From: Akkermansiaceae bacterium UBA1506
GTDB lineage: Bacteria; Verrucomicrobiota; Verrucomicrobiia; Verrucomicrobiales; DEV007
Direction: 5' to 3'
Length of the DNA: 36,882 nucleotides
Assembly (NCBI GenBank): GCA_002323995.1
Contig: DCQY01000027.1
Span: 92,991 to 129,872 of the forward strand
Part shown: one piece after another, positions 18,564-26,893 of the stretch
How the letters are laid out: every line of letters begins with the position of its first letter
Position numbering within the stretch: the stretch's first letter is position 1
The notes under the pieces: model-generated
The model's input: the letters and a program-made list of their open reading frames with translations, nothing else
What the model was told of the DNA's origin: nothing
Database searches by the model: none
Translations under genes and position numbers: made by a program

Positions 18564-19598
18564 TTAGAAGCGTTCGTAAATTGGCAGAAATCGATAATTG
18601 AGAGCGAGAGAAAGCAGGGACATTGCGGTTCCATAGGCCTCGCCGTAACTTCCGGAGAAACTGCCTTCAGGGGATTGTTGATCCGCCAGCATTCGAGAAG
18701 TCTTTCGATTCCATTGTTCCCAGGCGACTGGGTCTCCTTGGTAGAGGGCTTGGGCCATGTAGTAGTAAAAATAATGGGTGTGTGACGTCTCTTTGTGATC
18801 AAGTTTGCTAGCGATGTGCTCAAGTGCGTTGGCGTATTCCTCCCATTCACGCTTGTGGCCGACTGCGTAGACAAGCGCGGCCACTGAGGAGCGTGCCACT
18901 GAGTTTCCGCCTCCTCCTATGCCGCCACTGTAGGCGACGAAACCCGAAGCTGCGGTGTTTTGCTGCATGTAGGCCAGCGCATTTTCAATCGTCTCGTCAG
19001 GCACGTGGATGCCGGCGTTTCGGCACCCTAGAAGCCCCATAAGCACGGAGCCGGTGACAGAGGTATCAGCATCGGTGGAGGTAGGGGAATAGCGCCATCC
19101 CCCCGAGCGATTTTTGGCCTGCGAATCGACCGCCAGATTGACAGCGTCCTCCAGAGCTTCAACGATCGTCTTTTTCCGATCCGTATCTCCCGCTTCCCAG
19201 AGCGTAGCTTCGTCCACGGCGCCGTAAGCCTCAGCGAGAGCTAGCATGGCAAACCCGTGGTGGTACATGCTGGTAGGAATGAAACCGGTCGTTTCCTGCC
19301 CTAAGATGATGGAGCGGACAGCTCGCTTAACGTTAAGTCGGTATCTGCCAAAATTAGGATCCTCACCACTCGCGAGAAAAGCCATGAGGCAAAGTCCGGT
19401 AATGCCATGCTCGGAACGACTGCGCCACGATCCATCGTCAGCTTGGTTCGCACTTAGAAATCCGAGACCCCGCTCGTAAATAGTATCGACTTCGGGAGGG
19501 ATTTCATTACCTAGTCGGATCGAGGCATTCTGTGCCTCAGCAGAAAAAGTGCCGTGTATTCCGACTGCGACAACTAGCTGGAGGAGAGGACGGATCAT
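18564..19598 (-). CDS. Exported prenyltransferase/squalene-oxidase-repeat protein
   Basis: The 344-residue protein has a signal peptide ending near AEAQNA and an alpha/alpha-toroid built from repeats of the squalene-cyclase type: GLGFLSANQADDGSWRSR, GITGLCLMAF, GGWRYSPTSTDADTSVTG, ALAYMQQNTAASGF, SPEGSFSGSYGEAYGTAMSL. The cyclase catalytic DxDD motif is absent, so terpene cyclisation is unlikely. In the PVC phyla such proteins regularly sit beside DUF4175 membrane proteins; their role is unknown. Six bases separate it from the preceding gene and its stop abuts the next start. Confidence 0.87.
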   Translation of the reverse strand: MIRPLLQLVVAVGIHGTFSAEAQNASIRLGNEIPPEVDTIYERGLGFLSANQADDGSWRSRSEHGITGLCLMAFLASGEDPNFGRYRLNVKRAVRSIILGQETTGFIPTSMYHHGFAMLALAEAYGAVDEATLWEAGDTDRKKTIVEALEDAVNLAVDSQAKNRSGGWRYSPTSTDADTSVTGSVLMGLLGCRNAGIHVPDETIENALAYMQQNTAASGFVAYSGGIGGGGNSVARSSVAALVYAVGHKREWEEYANALEHIASKLDHKETSHTHYFYYYMAQALYQGDPVAWEQWNRKTSRMLADQQSPEGSFSGSYGEAYGTAMSLLSLALNYRFLPIYERF

Positions 19599-19604
19599 GT
19601 GGGA

Positions 19605-20567
19605 TTAGTTGACTTGTCGCTCGACTGGAGGACTCGGTTGTTTTGATTTTTGGCCATGATCCTTTTCATTCTTCTTCTTCTCTTGGCGTTCGCGCTTCTT
19701 GGCGTCCCAAAAGTGATCGAAGTTTGCGGTGGCTGACTTGAGGCGTTCAAACTGACCCTCGGTCAGGATTTCCTGAAGCGCTTCGTCTTCGTTAGCGTTG
19801 GCAAGTGACATGAGCATGCCTTTCTCTAAGTAGTCACCCCAGTAGCGCTGCACATCATCGAGATGGTTCACAGCAGCTTGATAAACCAATTTGCCGAGCC
19901 CTTTCTTCTGATCGGGGGTTAGCCGAAGGTGACTATCCAAAGTGGTCATCGAAATGCTGGAGAAAGCGTCGATTCGATCGAGGTGTCGTTGTTTGAGAAC
20001 TTCTTCGTAACGGGAAATCTGATTCTCGTTGAGAACGAGGGAAAGCGTATCTTTCCAAAGTTCACGGGATTCTCCCTCCTCTTTGGATCGATTACCCCCA
20101 AAATTGACCTTTGCCATGTCATCCAGCATTTCCTTGGCGGTATCCGAGTCAGCATCCTTCAGCCGGGCTCGAAAATAGCGTTCGGCCTGCTCGTGCCAAT
20201 TCTTCATAGAGCGTTCTGTCGCTCCTTTGGCCGCTAGAAGCAGTTGATCCAGCTGTCGTTCATCGAGTTGGCAGAGCCTCACAACATCATTGATGACAAC
20301 CTTCATGAATTGGAGTCGTTTCTCGCGTTCAGCTTGAGCTAATTTAGAGATGTGAGCGGAGATATGGGCGCTGAGTGGCTCCTTACTTATTACCTCGTTC
20401 TGATCAAGTGCGGTGGGCGGTATGACCGGCACAACCGCATCAGGCGGGAGGGGTCGCCGCATAATAGCCGGCTTTTCTTTGTCAGCGACAACAGGCTGAT
20501 CTTGTCCTTGGGCCGTGCTTCCGATAAGCAAGCTGGCAAAAATAAAAATACGGGTAAGAAAACTCAT
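19605..20567 (-). CDS. Exported charged helical protein, unknown
   Basis: The 320-residue protein has a signal peptide (FLTRIFIFASLLIGSTAQG). The mature part is mostly helical and charged, with segments such as LDERQLDQLLLAAKGATERS and HLRLTPDQKKGLGKLV that resemble the LTxxQ/Spy-like helical repeats of periplasmic proteins, without being a clear family match. The C-terminus is a Lys/Gln-rich tail (RERQEKKKNEKDHGQKSK). The start ATG abuts the stop of the DUF4175-like gene, so translation is coupled. Confidence 0.8.
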   Translation of the reverse strand: MSFLTRIFIFASLLIGSTAQGQDQPVVADKEKPAIMRRPLPPDAVVPVIPPTALDQNEVISKEPLSAHISAHISKLAQAEREKRLQFMKVVINDVVRLCQLDERQLDQLLLAAKGATERSMKNWHEQAERYFRARLKDADSDTAKEMLDDMAKVNFGGNRSKEEGESRELWKDTLSLVLNENQISRYEEVLKQRHLDRIDAFSSISMTTLDSHLRLTPDQKKGLGKLVYQAAVNHLDDVQRYWGDYLEKGMLMSLANANEDEALQEILTEGQFERLKSATANFDHFWDAKKRERQEKKKNEKDHGQKSKQPSPPVERQVN

Positions 20568-23500
20568 TCAATTCGATTCGATGGCATTGAAATATTGGTC
20601 GAGGCCTCGTCTGAACTCTTCAGGGAGCTTTTTTCCAGAATGGCCAGTGGATTGGTCGACTTCACGAATGGTTTGTCCAGAGCGGTTCGACTCTAGGCTG
20701 TCCAATGATATGTCGTTCAGAGATGAGCCATTCGAACCGGCCTGACCACCACTCCCGGGAGATGAACCGCCGCCCCCTGTGCTGCCATTTTTCTGACGGT
20801 TCGATTGGAGTAGTAGCTCGATAACCTCAGTTTGGGCGGCGATTACTTCAGCGCCAGTCTCGGGTCGGGAGAGAACAGCTCGTGCCTGTCGCATCACATC
20901 AGAAACAAGAGTGAGAAGCTGGAGTTCTTTGCCAAAGTGCTTTGGTGCGTTGGGAAGTGCTTCGATTTCAAGAACGACTTCATCTACCCTTTCCCGAAGT
21001 TCCTGCTGGGTGAGTTCGAGTGGGCGAACTTTTGCCTCATAGGTATCAGGCGCGAGGGCGGGACGAGTCGCCTCGGTTTCCCTGGTTTCGTCCCGGAGAT
21101 ACATCTCCCCTTGTAGGACTTTCATGATCTTAAGAACAATGTGAGGGGGGAGGCTGTCTTTCTCGCCGCCCTCGCTGGCCTGTGACTCTGTCGCCGCTAC
21201 CAATTCTTCTGCCCACCGATCAAGCGTATCCCCCCAAAATTCGGAAGCTGCAATGGAACGGCCACTGAGATTTACTAGCAGTTCTTCGCTAATCGCTTCG
21301 ATATCCGAGACCACCGACAAGTTTCGCATCTGATCAAGAACGTTTTTATAAATGAGATCCTGCTTTCGTCGAAAGTAGGCGTCAAGATCGGTCTGAATGT
21401 GGTAGATATTCAAGCTCTGTTCACCCTGCTGGAGAGAGGTCTTCTCTCCAACGGCCCGGAGTTGCTGTTTGATCCGGTGGCGAGGCAGGCCGAACCCGCC
21501 ATCCAACGTGTCATTAAGAATTGAAGCGATCTCGAACTGTTTTCGAGAGGCTGCCTTGAGGCGTTTAACGAAAGTGCTGGCTTCAAGGCTGGAGAGAATT
21601 CCCTGTAACTCGTCTGTAACCTTGGCGAATTCGGCGAGAAGATCCTTCTGCTCTTGAATTGCTTTGGAAAGCCCGGCTTGGGCAGGGGACTCTTGCTTTT
21701 CTGGTGCATCACCACCTACCTCCTTATTCAGCTGGGTAATGGGTAATCCAAGAGGAGAGGTCTGTTTTCCGAAGTCTCCCGGCTTGAATTCGGACTCCCC
21801 GGACCCACTGCCAATGCTCGTCTCCTTATCGGCAATCCCTGGTTTTGACTGTTGTGGAGCCTGCTGGGATTCGCTGCCCCCTGCCAACTCGTTTTCCTCG
21901 CTTCTATTTTGATTGGATGCGGTCGGAGCTTGTGGGGAAGACGAATGGTTCGAATTTTCCTTTTCTGCGCCGGATTCACTTGTTCCAGATCTGGCGGATT
22001 GAGCTGCCTGCTGAAGCAGATTTGAGATGCTTGGCATTCTTTGAATGGCGATGTCTTCGAGCGCCCGCATCATAGTGGCCCAAGACTCAAGTCGTTCTGC
22101 GTCAAATTCATCATTCTTGGTGGCCTCTTTGACGAGATCGCGGCCGATGTCGGTAAGTGAGTCAAGTCTGCGGCCGTTCATGGACTCGGCCAACGCTTGT
22201 TCGCTGAGGCGTCTGCGATTGTCAGGTTGATCGAGTTCATCTGCTGAGAGCGCACGCATCGCCCGGTTTGCTTCATGAAGTTGCTGCTCACGTTCGTAAA
22301 CTTCGCGAGCGTTGCGAAACCACTTCGCAAACTCTTGTGTTAGCCAATTAGCGTGATCTTCGTGGCTGAGGATATGAAAGACGAAAGTGGGTGAGTAGCT
22401 GCGTTCGCGATTTGGAAGGAAATCCTCGGCAAAGGCCCGCAATTGAATGGTTTGAGGCTCAATCCCTTCTCGTGCTGCCGAAAAGGTGGCCGTGGTTTTA
22501 AGGCTTCGGACTTCGGGGTTCCCCGCGGCGACGGGCTTTTCCCCTGCTACAGGGTCTGGATTCGTCACTGAGTCAGTGACTCCCCACCATTGAAGCCCAA
22601 GAGACTTCAGTCCAAAATCGTCAGAGGCACTAACATCAAAGGTAACGACTTCATCCGGGAGAATGATTTTCTTGTCGTTCATTTGTTGAGCAAAGACATT
22701 GGGGGCTTCGTCTGCTACCGGATTCACTTCAAGTTCCAGTGGCGATTTCGACTGCAGGCCGTGGATATCTGTCCATCTGAAGGTGCGAGTAAACGTCTCC
22801 TCGACTGGGAAGGGCTCTGTGGTGAATGAAGCTCCTTCAACCTCAGTCGAAATCTCTTCGGCTGAGGCAGTTGCCAGTTCACGCGATGTTGTTCCGCGAA
22901 ACGAAGCTTGCGAGCCTTCGACGACCGAAATGCTGCCTCCCCTAATAGGAAGAATTGGATCCGTTGAATATCTCAGGTAATCCGGCAAGCGAAGTGACGC
23001 CTCAAGGCTGATCAGTTCGGGACGTGGTATCGGGGTGACTTGAACTTTATGGAATTTGTCGCCGACTCGCACGCCTAGGAGGCTTTCTTTTTTTTGCGGG
23101 GGGACATCGAAGTGGTAGAATCCGTCCTCTCGCTTGGCCCGAAGTTTGGTTTTACTAGGCAGCTTTGCTGAGGCGTGATCTGGCTTCCATACTGTCGAAT
23201 CTGCCAAGCTCGGAGTCAGGTTAAAATTCTCTGCGTAGGGCACAATTACCTTTTTTGGGAGTTGCTCAAGTTGGGCAAAAGTATAGCGGTCGACCGATTT
23301 CCAGGGTGAGACCCAGCGAGTGAGAGCATTTTTGGCCGCATCCGATACGAGAAGAGTCAGGGCGCCCGAAAGACAAATAACCGAGATGGCACCAGTTAAC
23401 CAAATGCGATAACGATTGTCGGGAACAGCGTCATCGAGTTCACGATTGGCGATACGCTTGTCGACCTGCAGCATCGCAGCCTCAATAAGTATTCGGCTGT

Positions 23501-23903
23501 TTGTCCCGGAACTAGAGCGAGACAACTCTACGATACCCAGAAGCTCATCTCCGAGCCGGGGAAACTTTCGCCTTAGCAAGCGAGCAATTTGGTCAAGAGA
23601 CTTCTGCTGATATACCCAATGGTGCCAACGAAGAGGTAACCACAGACCGGGGATGGCAAATCCCGCAAAAAGGATCAAAGCGCGAAGAGCCGAGTGAGTG
23701 TCAAAGATCCGGTCGAGGGCAAAGATCAGTAAGTAGCTAATTCCAAGTCCGGCCAAACCGGCGAGAGCTCCTTCGGCAATCTTGATCGACCAGAGGCGAT
23801 TCTGGAAGTCTTCAAGCTTTCGCTTGAGATTAGGAGGAATCGGTAGATCTCCGTCGCTGGAGACGTTGGCCCGGCTGTGGGTGCTCGAGTCGACCATGCT
23901 CAT
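20568..23903 (-). CDS. DUF4175-like giant membrane protein
   Basis: The 1111-residue protein has three transmembrane helices near the N-terminus: about residues 42-62 (ALAGLAGLGISYLLIFALD), 72-90 and 165-187. A large soluble part follows with Ig-like beta segments (RPELISLEASLRLPDYLRYS; VTFDVSASDDFGLKSLGLQW), the hallmark of DUF4175 proteins. A low-complexity Ser/Gly/Gln region lies around 640-740. A long helical region with many acidic and basic residues follows, then a Gly/Ser-rich stretch near the C-terminus. It is the first gene of a four-gene operon and starts 75 bp from the terminator of the HMA-like selenoprotein. Function unknown. Confidence 0.87.
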   Translation of the reverse strand: MSMVDSSTHSRANVSSDGDLPIPPNLKRKLEDFQNRLWSIKIAEGALAGLAGLGISYLLIFALDRIFDTHSALRALILFAGFAIPGLWLPLRWHHWVYQQKSLDQIARLLRRKFPRLGDELLGIVELSRSSSGTNSRILIEAAMLQVDKRIANRELDDAVPDNRYRIWLTGAISVICLSGALTLLVSDAAKNALTRWVSPWKSVDRYTFAQLEQLPKKVIVPYAENFNLTPSLADSTVWKPDHASAKLPSKTKLRAKREDGFYHFDVPPQKKESLLGVRVGDKFHKVQVTPIPRPELISLEASLRLPDYLRYSTDPILPIRGGSISVVEGSQASFRGTTSRELATASAEEISTEVEGASFTTEPFPVEETFTRTFRWTDIHGLQSKSPLELEVNPVADEAPNVFAQQMNDKKIILPDEVVTFDVSASDDFGLKSLGLQWWGVTDSVTNPDPVAGEKPVAAGNPEVRSLKTTATFSAAREGIEPQTIQLRAFAEDFLPNRERSYSPTFVFHILSHEDHANWLTQEFAKWFRNAREVYEREQQLHEANRAMRALSADELDQPDNRRRLSEQALAESMNGRRLDSLTDIGRDLVKEATKNDEFDAERLESWATMMRALEDIAIQRMPSISNLLQQAAQSARSGTSESGAEKENSNHSSSPQAPTASNQNRSEENELAGGSESQQAPQQSKPGIADKETSIGSGSGESEFKPGDFGKQTSPLGLPITQLNKEVGGDAPEKQESPAQAGLSKAIQEQKDLLAEFAKVTDELQGILSSLEASTFVKRLKAASRKQFEIASILNDTLDGGFGLPRHRIKQQLRAVGEKTSLQQGEQSLNIYHIQTDLDAYFRRKQDLIYKNVLDQMRNLSVVSDIEAISEELLVNLSGRSIAASEFWGDTLDRWAEELVAATESQASEGGEKDSLPPHIVLKIMKVLQGEMYLRDETRETEATRPALAPDTYEAKVRPLELTQQELRERVDEVVLEIEALPNAPKHFGKELQLLTLVSDVMRQARAVLSRPETGAEVIAAQTEVIELLLQSNRQKNGSTGGGGSSPGSGGQAGSNGSSLNDISLDSLESNRSGQTIREVDQSTGHSGKKLPEEFRRGLDQYFNAIESN

Positions 23904-23978
23904 TATCTAACCATAGCCAAGCAGCGGACGCCAACTGCCTTTTCACCGAAATGCGTGCGTATCTCAAGTTTCGGTGCC

Positions 23979-24008
23979 AAAAAAAACCCCGGTGCCGAAG
24001 CACCGGGG
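23979..24008 (-). terminator. Intrinsic terminator of the HMA-like selenoprotein gene
   Basis: On the minus strand a 9-bp stem GCCCCGGTGC-type hairpin (arms 24008-24000 and 23995-23987) closes a 4-nt loop and is followed by a run of eight T residues. It lies 34 bp past the TGA stop at 24042. This supports that the transcript runs through the internal Sec TGA to this point. Confidence 0.93.
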
Positions 24009-24041
24009 CTTGAAACTAGGTTATCAAAGAAGATAACGAAA

Positions 24042-24368
24042 TCAGGTGTCTCCTTCGGAAGTCTCAAGGGACTTCACCACGTATCTCTTGGCCTTATCGC
24101 CAAGGGACTCGATAGCGGCCTCTTTAGTGATTTCCTTGGAACCGTCGGTCTTGAAAGTAACGACTTGGGTACCTGCTGCTTCTCCGTTTTTGATAGTAAT
24201 CGAATCTTCGATATACCCAGGCAGTGAACTGAACGCCGAACTGACGTCACGCTTACATCCGCCTCACACTACGCCGGTCATGCCGGCTACATAGGTCACT
24301 TCTGCGGCCATCGCCATAGGGGCGAAGGCGAGAACTGCCAACGTTAAGGTTGCGATTAGTTTTTTCAT
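24042..24368 (-). CDS. Secreted HMA/MerP-like selenoprotein with U-G-G-C motif (in-frame TGA = Sec)
   Basis: Standard calling stops at a TGA (24266-24264) after 34 codons, but the frame continues for 74 more codons to a second TGA and then a terminator. Read through, the 108-residue product has a signal peptide (MKKLIATLTLAVLAFAPMAMA) and one heavy-metal-associated fold. Beta-1 EVTYVAGM is followed by TGVV-U35-GGC38, helix KRDVSSAFSSLPG, strands around SITIKNGEAAG and TQVVTFKTDGS, helix ITKEAAIESLGDKAK and strand RYVVKSLET. The usual HMA motif GMTCxxC is thus shifted to UxxC. A SECIS-like hairpin follows the UGA. It is divergent from mnmH, at the edge of the selenium island. Role unknown: metal or selenium binding, or a selenol redox reaction, are possible. 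Confidence 0.9.
24232..24266 (-). promoter_or_regulatory. Bacterial SECIS-like element of the HMA-like selenoprotein
   Basis: Fifteen nt after the UGA a 6-pair stem GACGUC / GGCGUU (two G-U pairs) closes a 5-nt loop AGUUC, at 24248-24232 on the minus strand. The loop G is about 23 nt after the UGA. The loop is nearly the same as AGUUG in the thioredoxin-like selenoprotein mRNA. The stem is weaker than the other two, so confidence is moderate. Confidence 0.68.
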
Positions 24369-24408
24369 GGTATTGATAAGAAGGTGAAACTCAAAAAGAA
24401 TTGTCTCA

Positions 24409-24437
24409 CCAACAATACAGTATACGGGTATTGTGGG
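24409..24437. promoter_or_regulatory. Inverted repeat between divergent selenoprotein and mnmH genes
   Basis: Arms CCAACAATAC (24409-24418) and GTATTGTGGG (24428-24437) are inverted repeats with one mismatch and a 9-nt spacer; the inner 7 bp are perfect. It lies 40 bp upstream of the selenoprotein start and 100 bp upstream of mnmH. It could be a regulator site serving one or both genes. The regulator is not known. Confidence 0.45.
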
Positions 24438-24536
24438 TAGGTCGTGACATATTTTTCCGCAAATTCGTGCTAATTTTCCTGTAAAGGCTCTCTCAAATAT
24501 GTCAGCCAAAATTCCGATGGAACGCCTCCTAGCCAG

Positions 24537-25607
24537 ATGAGTCGACGCGTTAATATCGTCAGTGTGCCGTTTAGCACCAAAGACTACGACGAAGTGATTG
24601 ATGTCCGGTCGCCGGCGGAATTCGCGGAGGATCACATATCGGGGGCTCTAAATTTGCCGGTGCTCGACAATGAAGAACGGGCTCAAGTTGGAACAATCTA
24701 CAAGCAGATTTCGGCGTTCGATGCCCGTAAGACTGGGGCAGCTATGGTTTCCAGCAACATTGCCGAGCACATCAGGAATCACTTTTTCGAGAAGCCAAAA
24801 GACTATCGGGCGTTAGTGTATTGTTGGCGCGGGGGGCAGCGATCCGGCAGTCTCGGAACGGTTCTTAGCGAGATTGGTTGGGAGATCAGTCAACTCGAGG
24901 GAGGGTATCGAGCCTATCGGCGGGAAGTGATCGAGCGTGTCGAGGAATTTTCAAAGGCGGTCACCCTAATCGTTTTGAACGGCTATACCGGAGCTGGGAA
25001 GACTCTTGTTTTGAAAGAGATTCGCCGTCAAGGCGGTCAAGTTCTTGATTTGGAGGGCCTCGCGAGGCACAAGGGATCAGTCTTCGGAGGAGACCTTCAT
25101 GAGCCTCAGCCCGCTCAGAAACGATTTGAGACCCTCATCGGTGATGAAATCCGATCTATGAATCTTGCCCGACCGGTTTTTATCGAGGCGGAGAGCGCGA
25201 AAATTGGTCGACTTAACTTGCCGAATGCACTGTGGCAAAAAATGAAGCAATCAACCGTGATTGAGATTGATTCGCCGCTGGATTCCCGAGCAGACTACCT
25301 CACCGACGATTATGAGGAGTGGTTGGGTAATACAACCCGCATTCTGAAAACACTCGACCGCTTGAAAGACTTCCATCCCTCAGAGAAAATCGCATCGTGG
25401 AAGGCAATGGTAACTCACCAGAATTGGCGAGAGCTCATCGGCGATTTGCTCATGGAGCACTACGACCGGCGCTATCACGTAGCGGGGGATGGGAATTACG
25501 CGATCCCCAAAGAAACGGTGAAGCTGTCACGGCACGATGTCGATGCAGTCACCGCCTGTGCCCTTGAAGTCATTGCAACCGGAGAAAGATTGGGGGCAGG
25601 GTCTTGA
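24537..25607 (+). CDS. mnmH: tRNA 2-selenouridine synthase
   Basis: The 356-residue protein (also called SelU/YbbB) converts 2-thiouridine at wobble position 34 of certain tRNAs to 2-selenouridine, using selenophosphate, through a geranylated intermediate. The N-terminal rhodanese domain has IDVRSPAEF, LDNEERAQVGTIYKQ and the active cysteine Cys96 in YCWRGGQRSGS. The second domain has a P-loop GYTGAGKT (149-156) and DLEGLARHKGSVFGG. The C-terminal HYDRRYHV block is also family-typical. Together with selD nearby this indicates a selenouridine pathway. The cysteine desulfurase follows 50 bp downstream. Confidence 0.96.
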   Translation: MSRRVNIVSVPFSTKDYDEVIDVRSPAEFAEDHISGALNLPVLDNEERAQVGTIYKQISAFDARKTGAAMVSSNIAEHIRNHFFEKPKDYRALVYCWRGGQRSGSLGTVLSEIGWEISQLEGGYRAYRREVIERVEEFSKAVTLIVLNGYTGAGKTLVLKEIRRQGGQVLDLEGLARHKGSVFGGDLHEPQPAQKRFETLIGDEIRSMNLARPVFIEAESAKIGRLNLPNALWQKMKQSTVIEIDSPLDSRADYLTDDYEEWLGNTTRILKTLDRLKDFHPSEKIASWKAMVTHQNWRELIGDLLMEHYDRRYHVAGDGNYAIPKETVKLSRHDVDAVTACALEVIATGERLGAGS

Positions 25608-25657
25608 TTTTTGCACGCCATGCCTTGCGCAGCCCGTTACGGATTCTAAACTGAAGC

Positions 25658-26809
25658 ATGTCGATTTATCTCGATTCAAATGCGACGACCCAGGTTCATC
25701 CGCGAGTCGTCGATGCCATGATGCCCTACCTCACCGACAACTGGTATAATCCTTCGAGTGGTTACCGGGCAGGTCGAGGCGCCAAAGAAGCGATTGAAAA
25801 AGCGAGGGAACAAGTGGCCTCATTGATCGGGGCTTCTGCGGAAGAGATCGTTTTCACCGGTTGTGGAACGGAATCGAACAATATGGCACTTAAGTCACTG
25901 GCCCGGGGCATGGGGCGCCAGAATACAAAAATTGTTGTCAGTGAGATCGAACACAGCGCGGTGCTTCGTCCAACTGAGGCGATGGCGGCGGCTGGATACG
26001 AGGTGGAACAAGTTACCGCAGACGGGGAAGGGCGGCTCGACCTTGGGGCTTTCGAGGAAGCAGTTTCCTCAGAAAAACCGGGTTTTGCTTCTATCATGTG
26101 GGCTAACAACGAAACGGGTGTCGTCCAACCGATGTTGGAGGTCTGCCAAATCACGAAATCAGCGGGTTGGTCGGTTCACACAGACGCGATACAGGCAGTG
26201 GGAAAGGTGCCGGTAAGAGTGGATGAGGTGGGCGTGGACTTTCTTTCAATCAGTGGCCATAAGTTCCACGCGCCAAAGGGTATAGGCTGTCTTTTTATTC
26301 GAAACAATTCCCCGTTCAGCCCAATGATTCGAGGGGGAGGTCAGGAGGATGGGCGCCGCAGCGGTACTGAAAATGTGGCTTACATCGTTGGCTTAGGGGA
26401 AGCGGCGGCAATCATGGCTGAAGAAGCTGCCAACGGGGGACTGGATCGAGTGGAAGAGCTTCGAAATCGACTCGAGGATCGCCTTTTCACAAGGCTTGGT
26501 GGAGAGACAGGTATTGTTCGATTCAACGGTTCGCGGGACTACCGCACGGGCAACGTGGCTCATGTCTCGTTTTCGGGCTGTGTTGCTGCGGAGATGCTGC
26601 CGATGCTCGATGAACGAGGAATTCAGTGTTCCGCAGGAAGTGCCTGCATGACGGGTAAGAATCAACCGAGTCATGTCCAGAAATCGATGGGCTTAAGCGA
26701 TGAGCGAGCCTTCAGCAGCCTCCGGTTGTCGCTTTCGATTTTCAGCACAGAAGAAGAGGTTGATGAAGCGGTGGATGAGATTGTCGAGGTGGTCAACATT
26801 TGCGTTTAG
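25658..26809 (+). CDS. Cysteine desulfurase, NifS/IscS type
   Basis: The 383-residue PLP enzyme removes sulfur from cysteine, or selenium from selenocysteine, as a persulfide/perselenide. It starts IYLDSNATTQVHPRV and has the PLP lysine K202 in SISGHKFHAPKG, plus EIEHSAVL and WANNETGVVQP. The catalytic cysteine is Cys330 in CSAGSAC, as in group I enzymes (SSGSAC in IscS). No iron-sulfur scaffold gene is adjacent. Its place between mnmH and selC suggests it delivers sulfur for 2-thiouridine or selenium to SelD, but this is inference. The ending overlaps no gene; selC-1 follows 84 bp downstream. Confidence 0.93.
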   Translation: MSIYLDSNATTQVHPRVVDAMMPYLTDNWYNPSSGYRAGRGAKEAIEKAREQVASLIGASAEEIVFTGCGTESNNMALKSLARGMGRQNTKIVVSEIEHSAVLRPTEAMAAAGYEVEQVTADGEGRLDLGAFEEAVSSEKPGFASIMWANNETGVVQPMLEVCQITKSAGWSVHTDAIQAVGKVPVRVDEVGVDFLSISGHKFHAPKGIGCLFIRNNSPFSPMIRGGGQEDGRRSGTENVAYIVGLGEAAAIMAEEAANGGLDRVEELRNRLEDRLFTRLGGETGIVRFNGSRDYRTGNVAHVSFSGCVAAEMLPMLDERGIQCSAGSACMTGKNQPSHVQKSMGLSDERAFSSLRLSLSIFSTEEEVDEAVDEIVEVVNICV

Positions 26810-26844
26810 CGGAGGTATTCTCCAAAAACAGGACCACGTCATCA

Positions 26845-26866
26845 CCATTGACCAATGGCATAATAT
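26845..26866 (+). promoter_or_regulatory. Palindrome plus -10-like box upstream of selC-1
   Basis: The palindrome CCATTG-AC-CAATGG (26845-26858) is followed after 2 nt by TAATAT (26861-26866), 27 bp before the tRNA start. The palindrome would overlap the promoter spacer, as expected of a repressor site. No convincing -35 box is visible. Both parts are unchanged in the second copy. Confidence 0.5.
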
Positions 26867-26893
26867 GCTCAACCCTTTGGCGTTACTCGAAAA

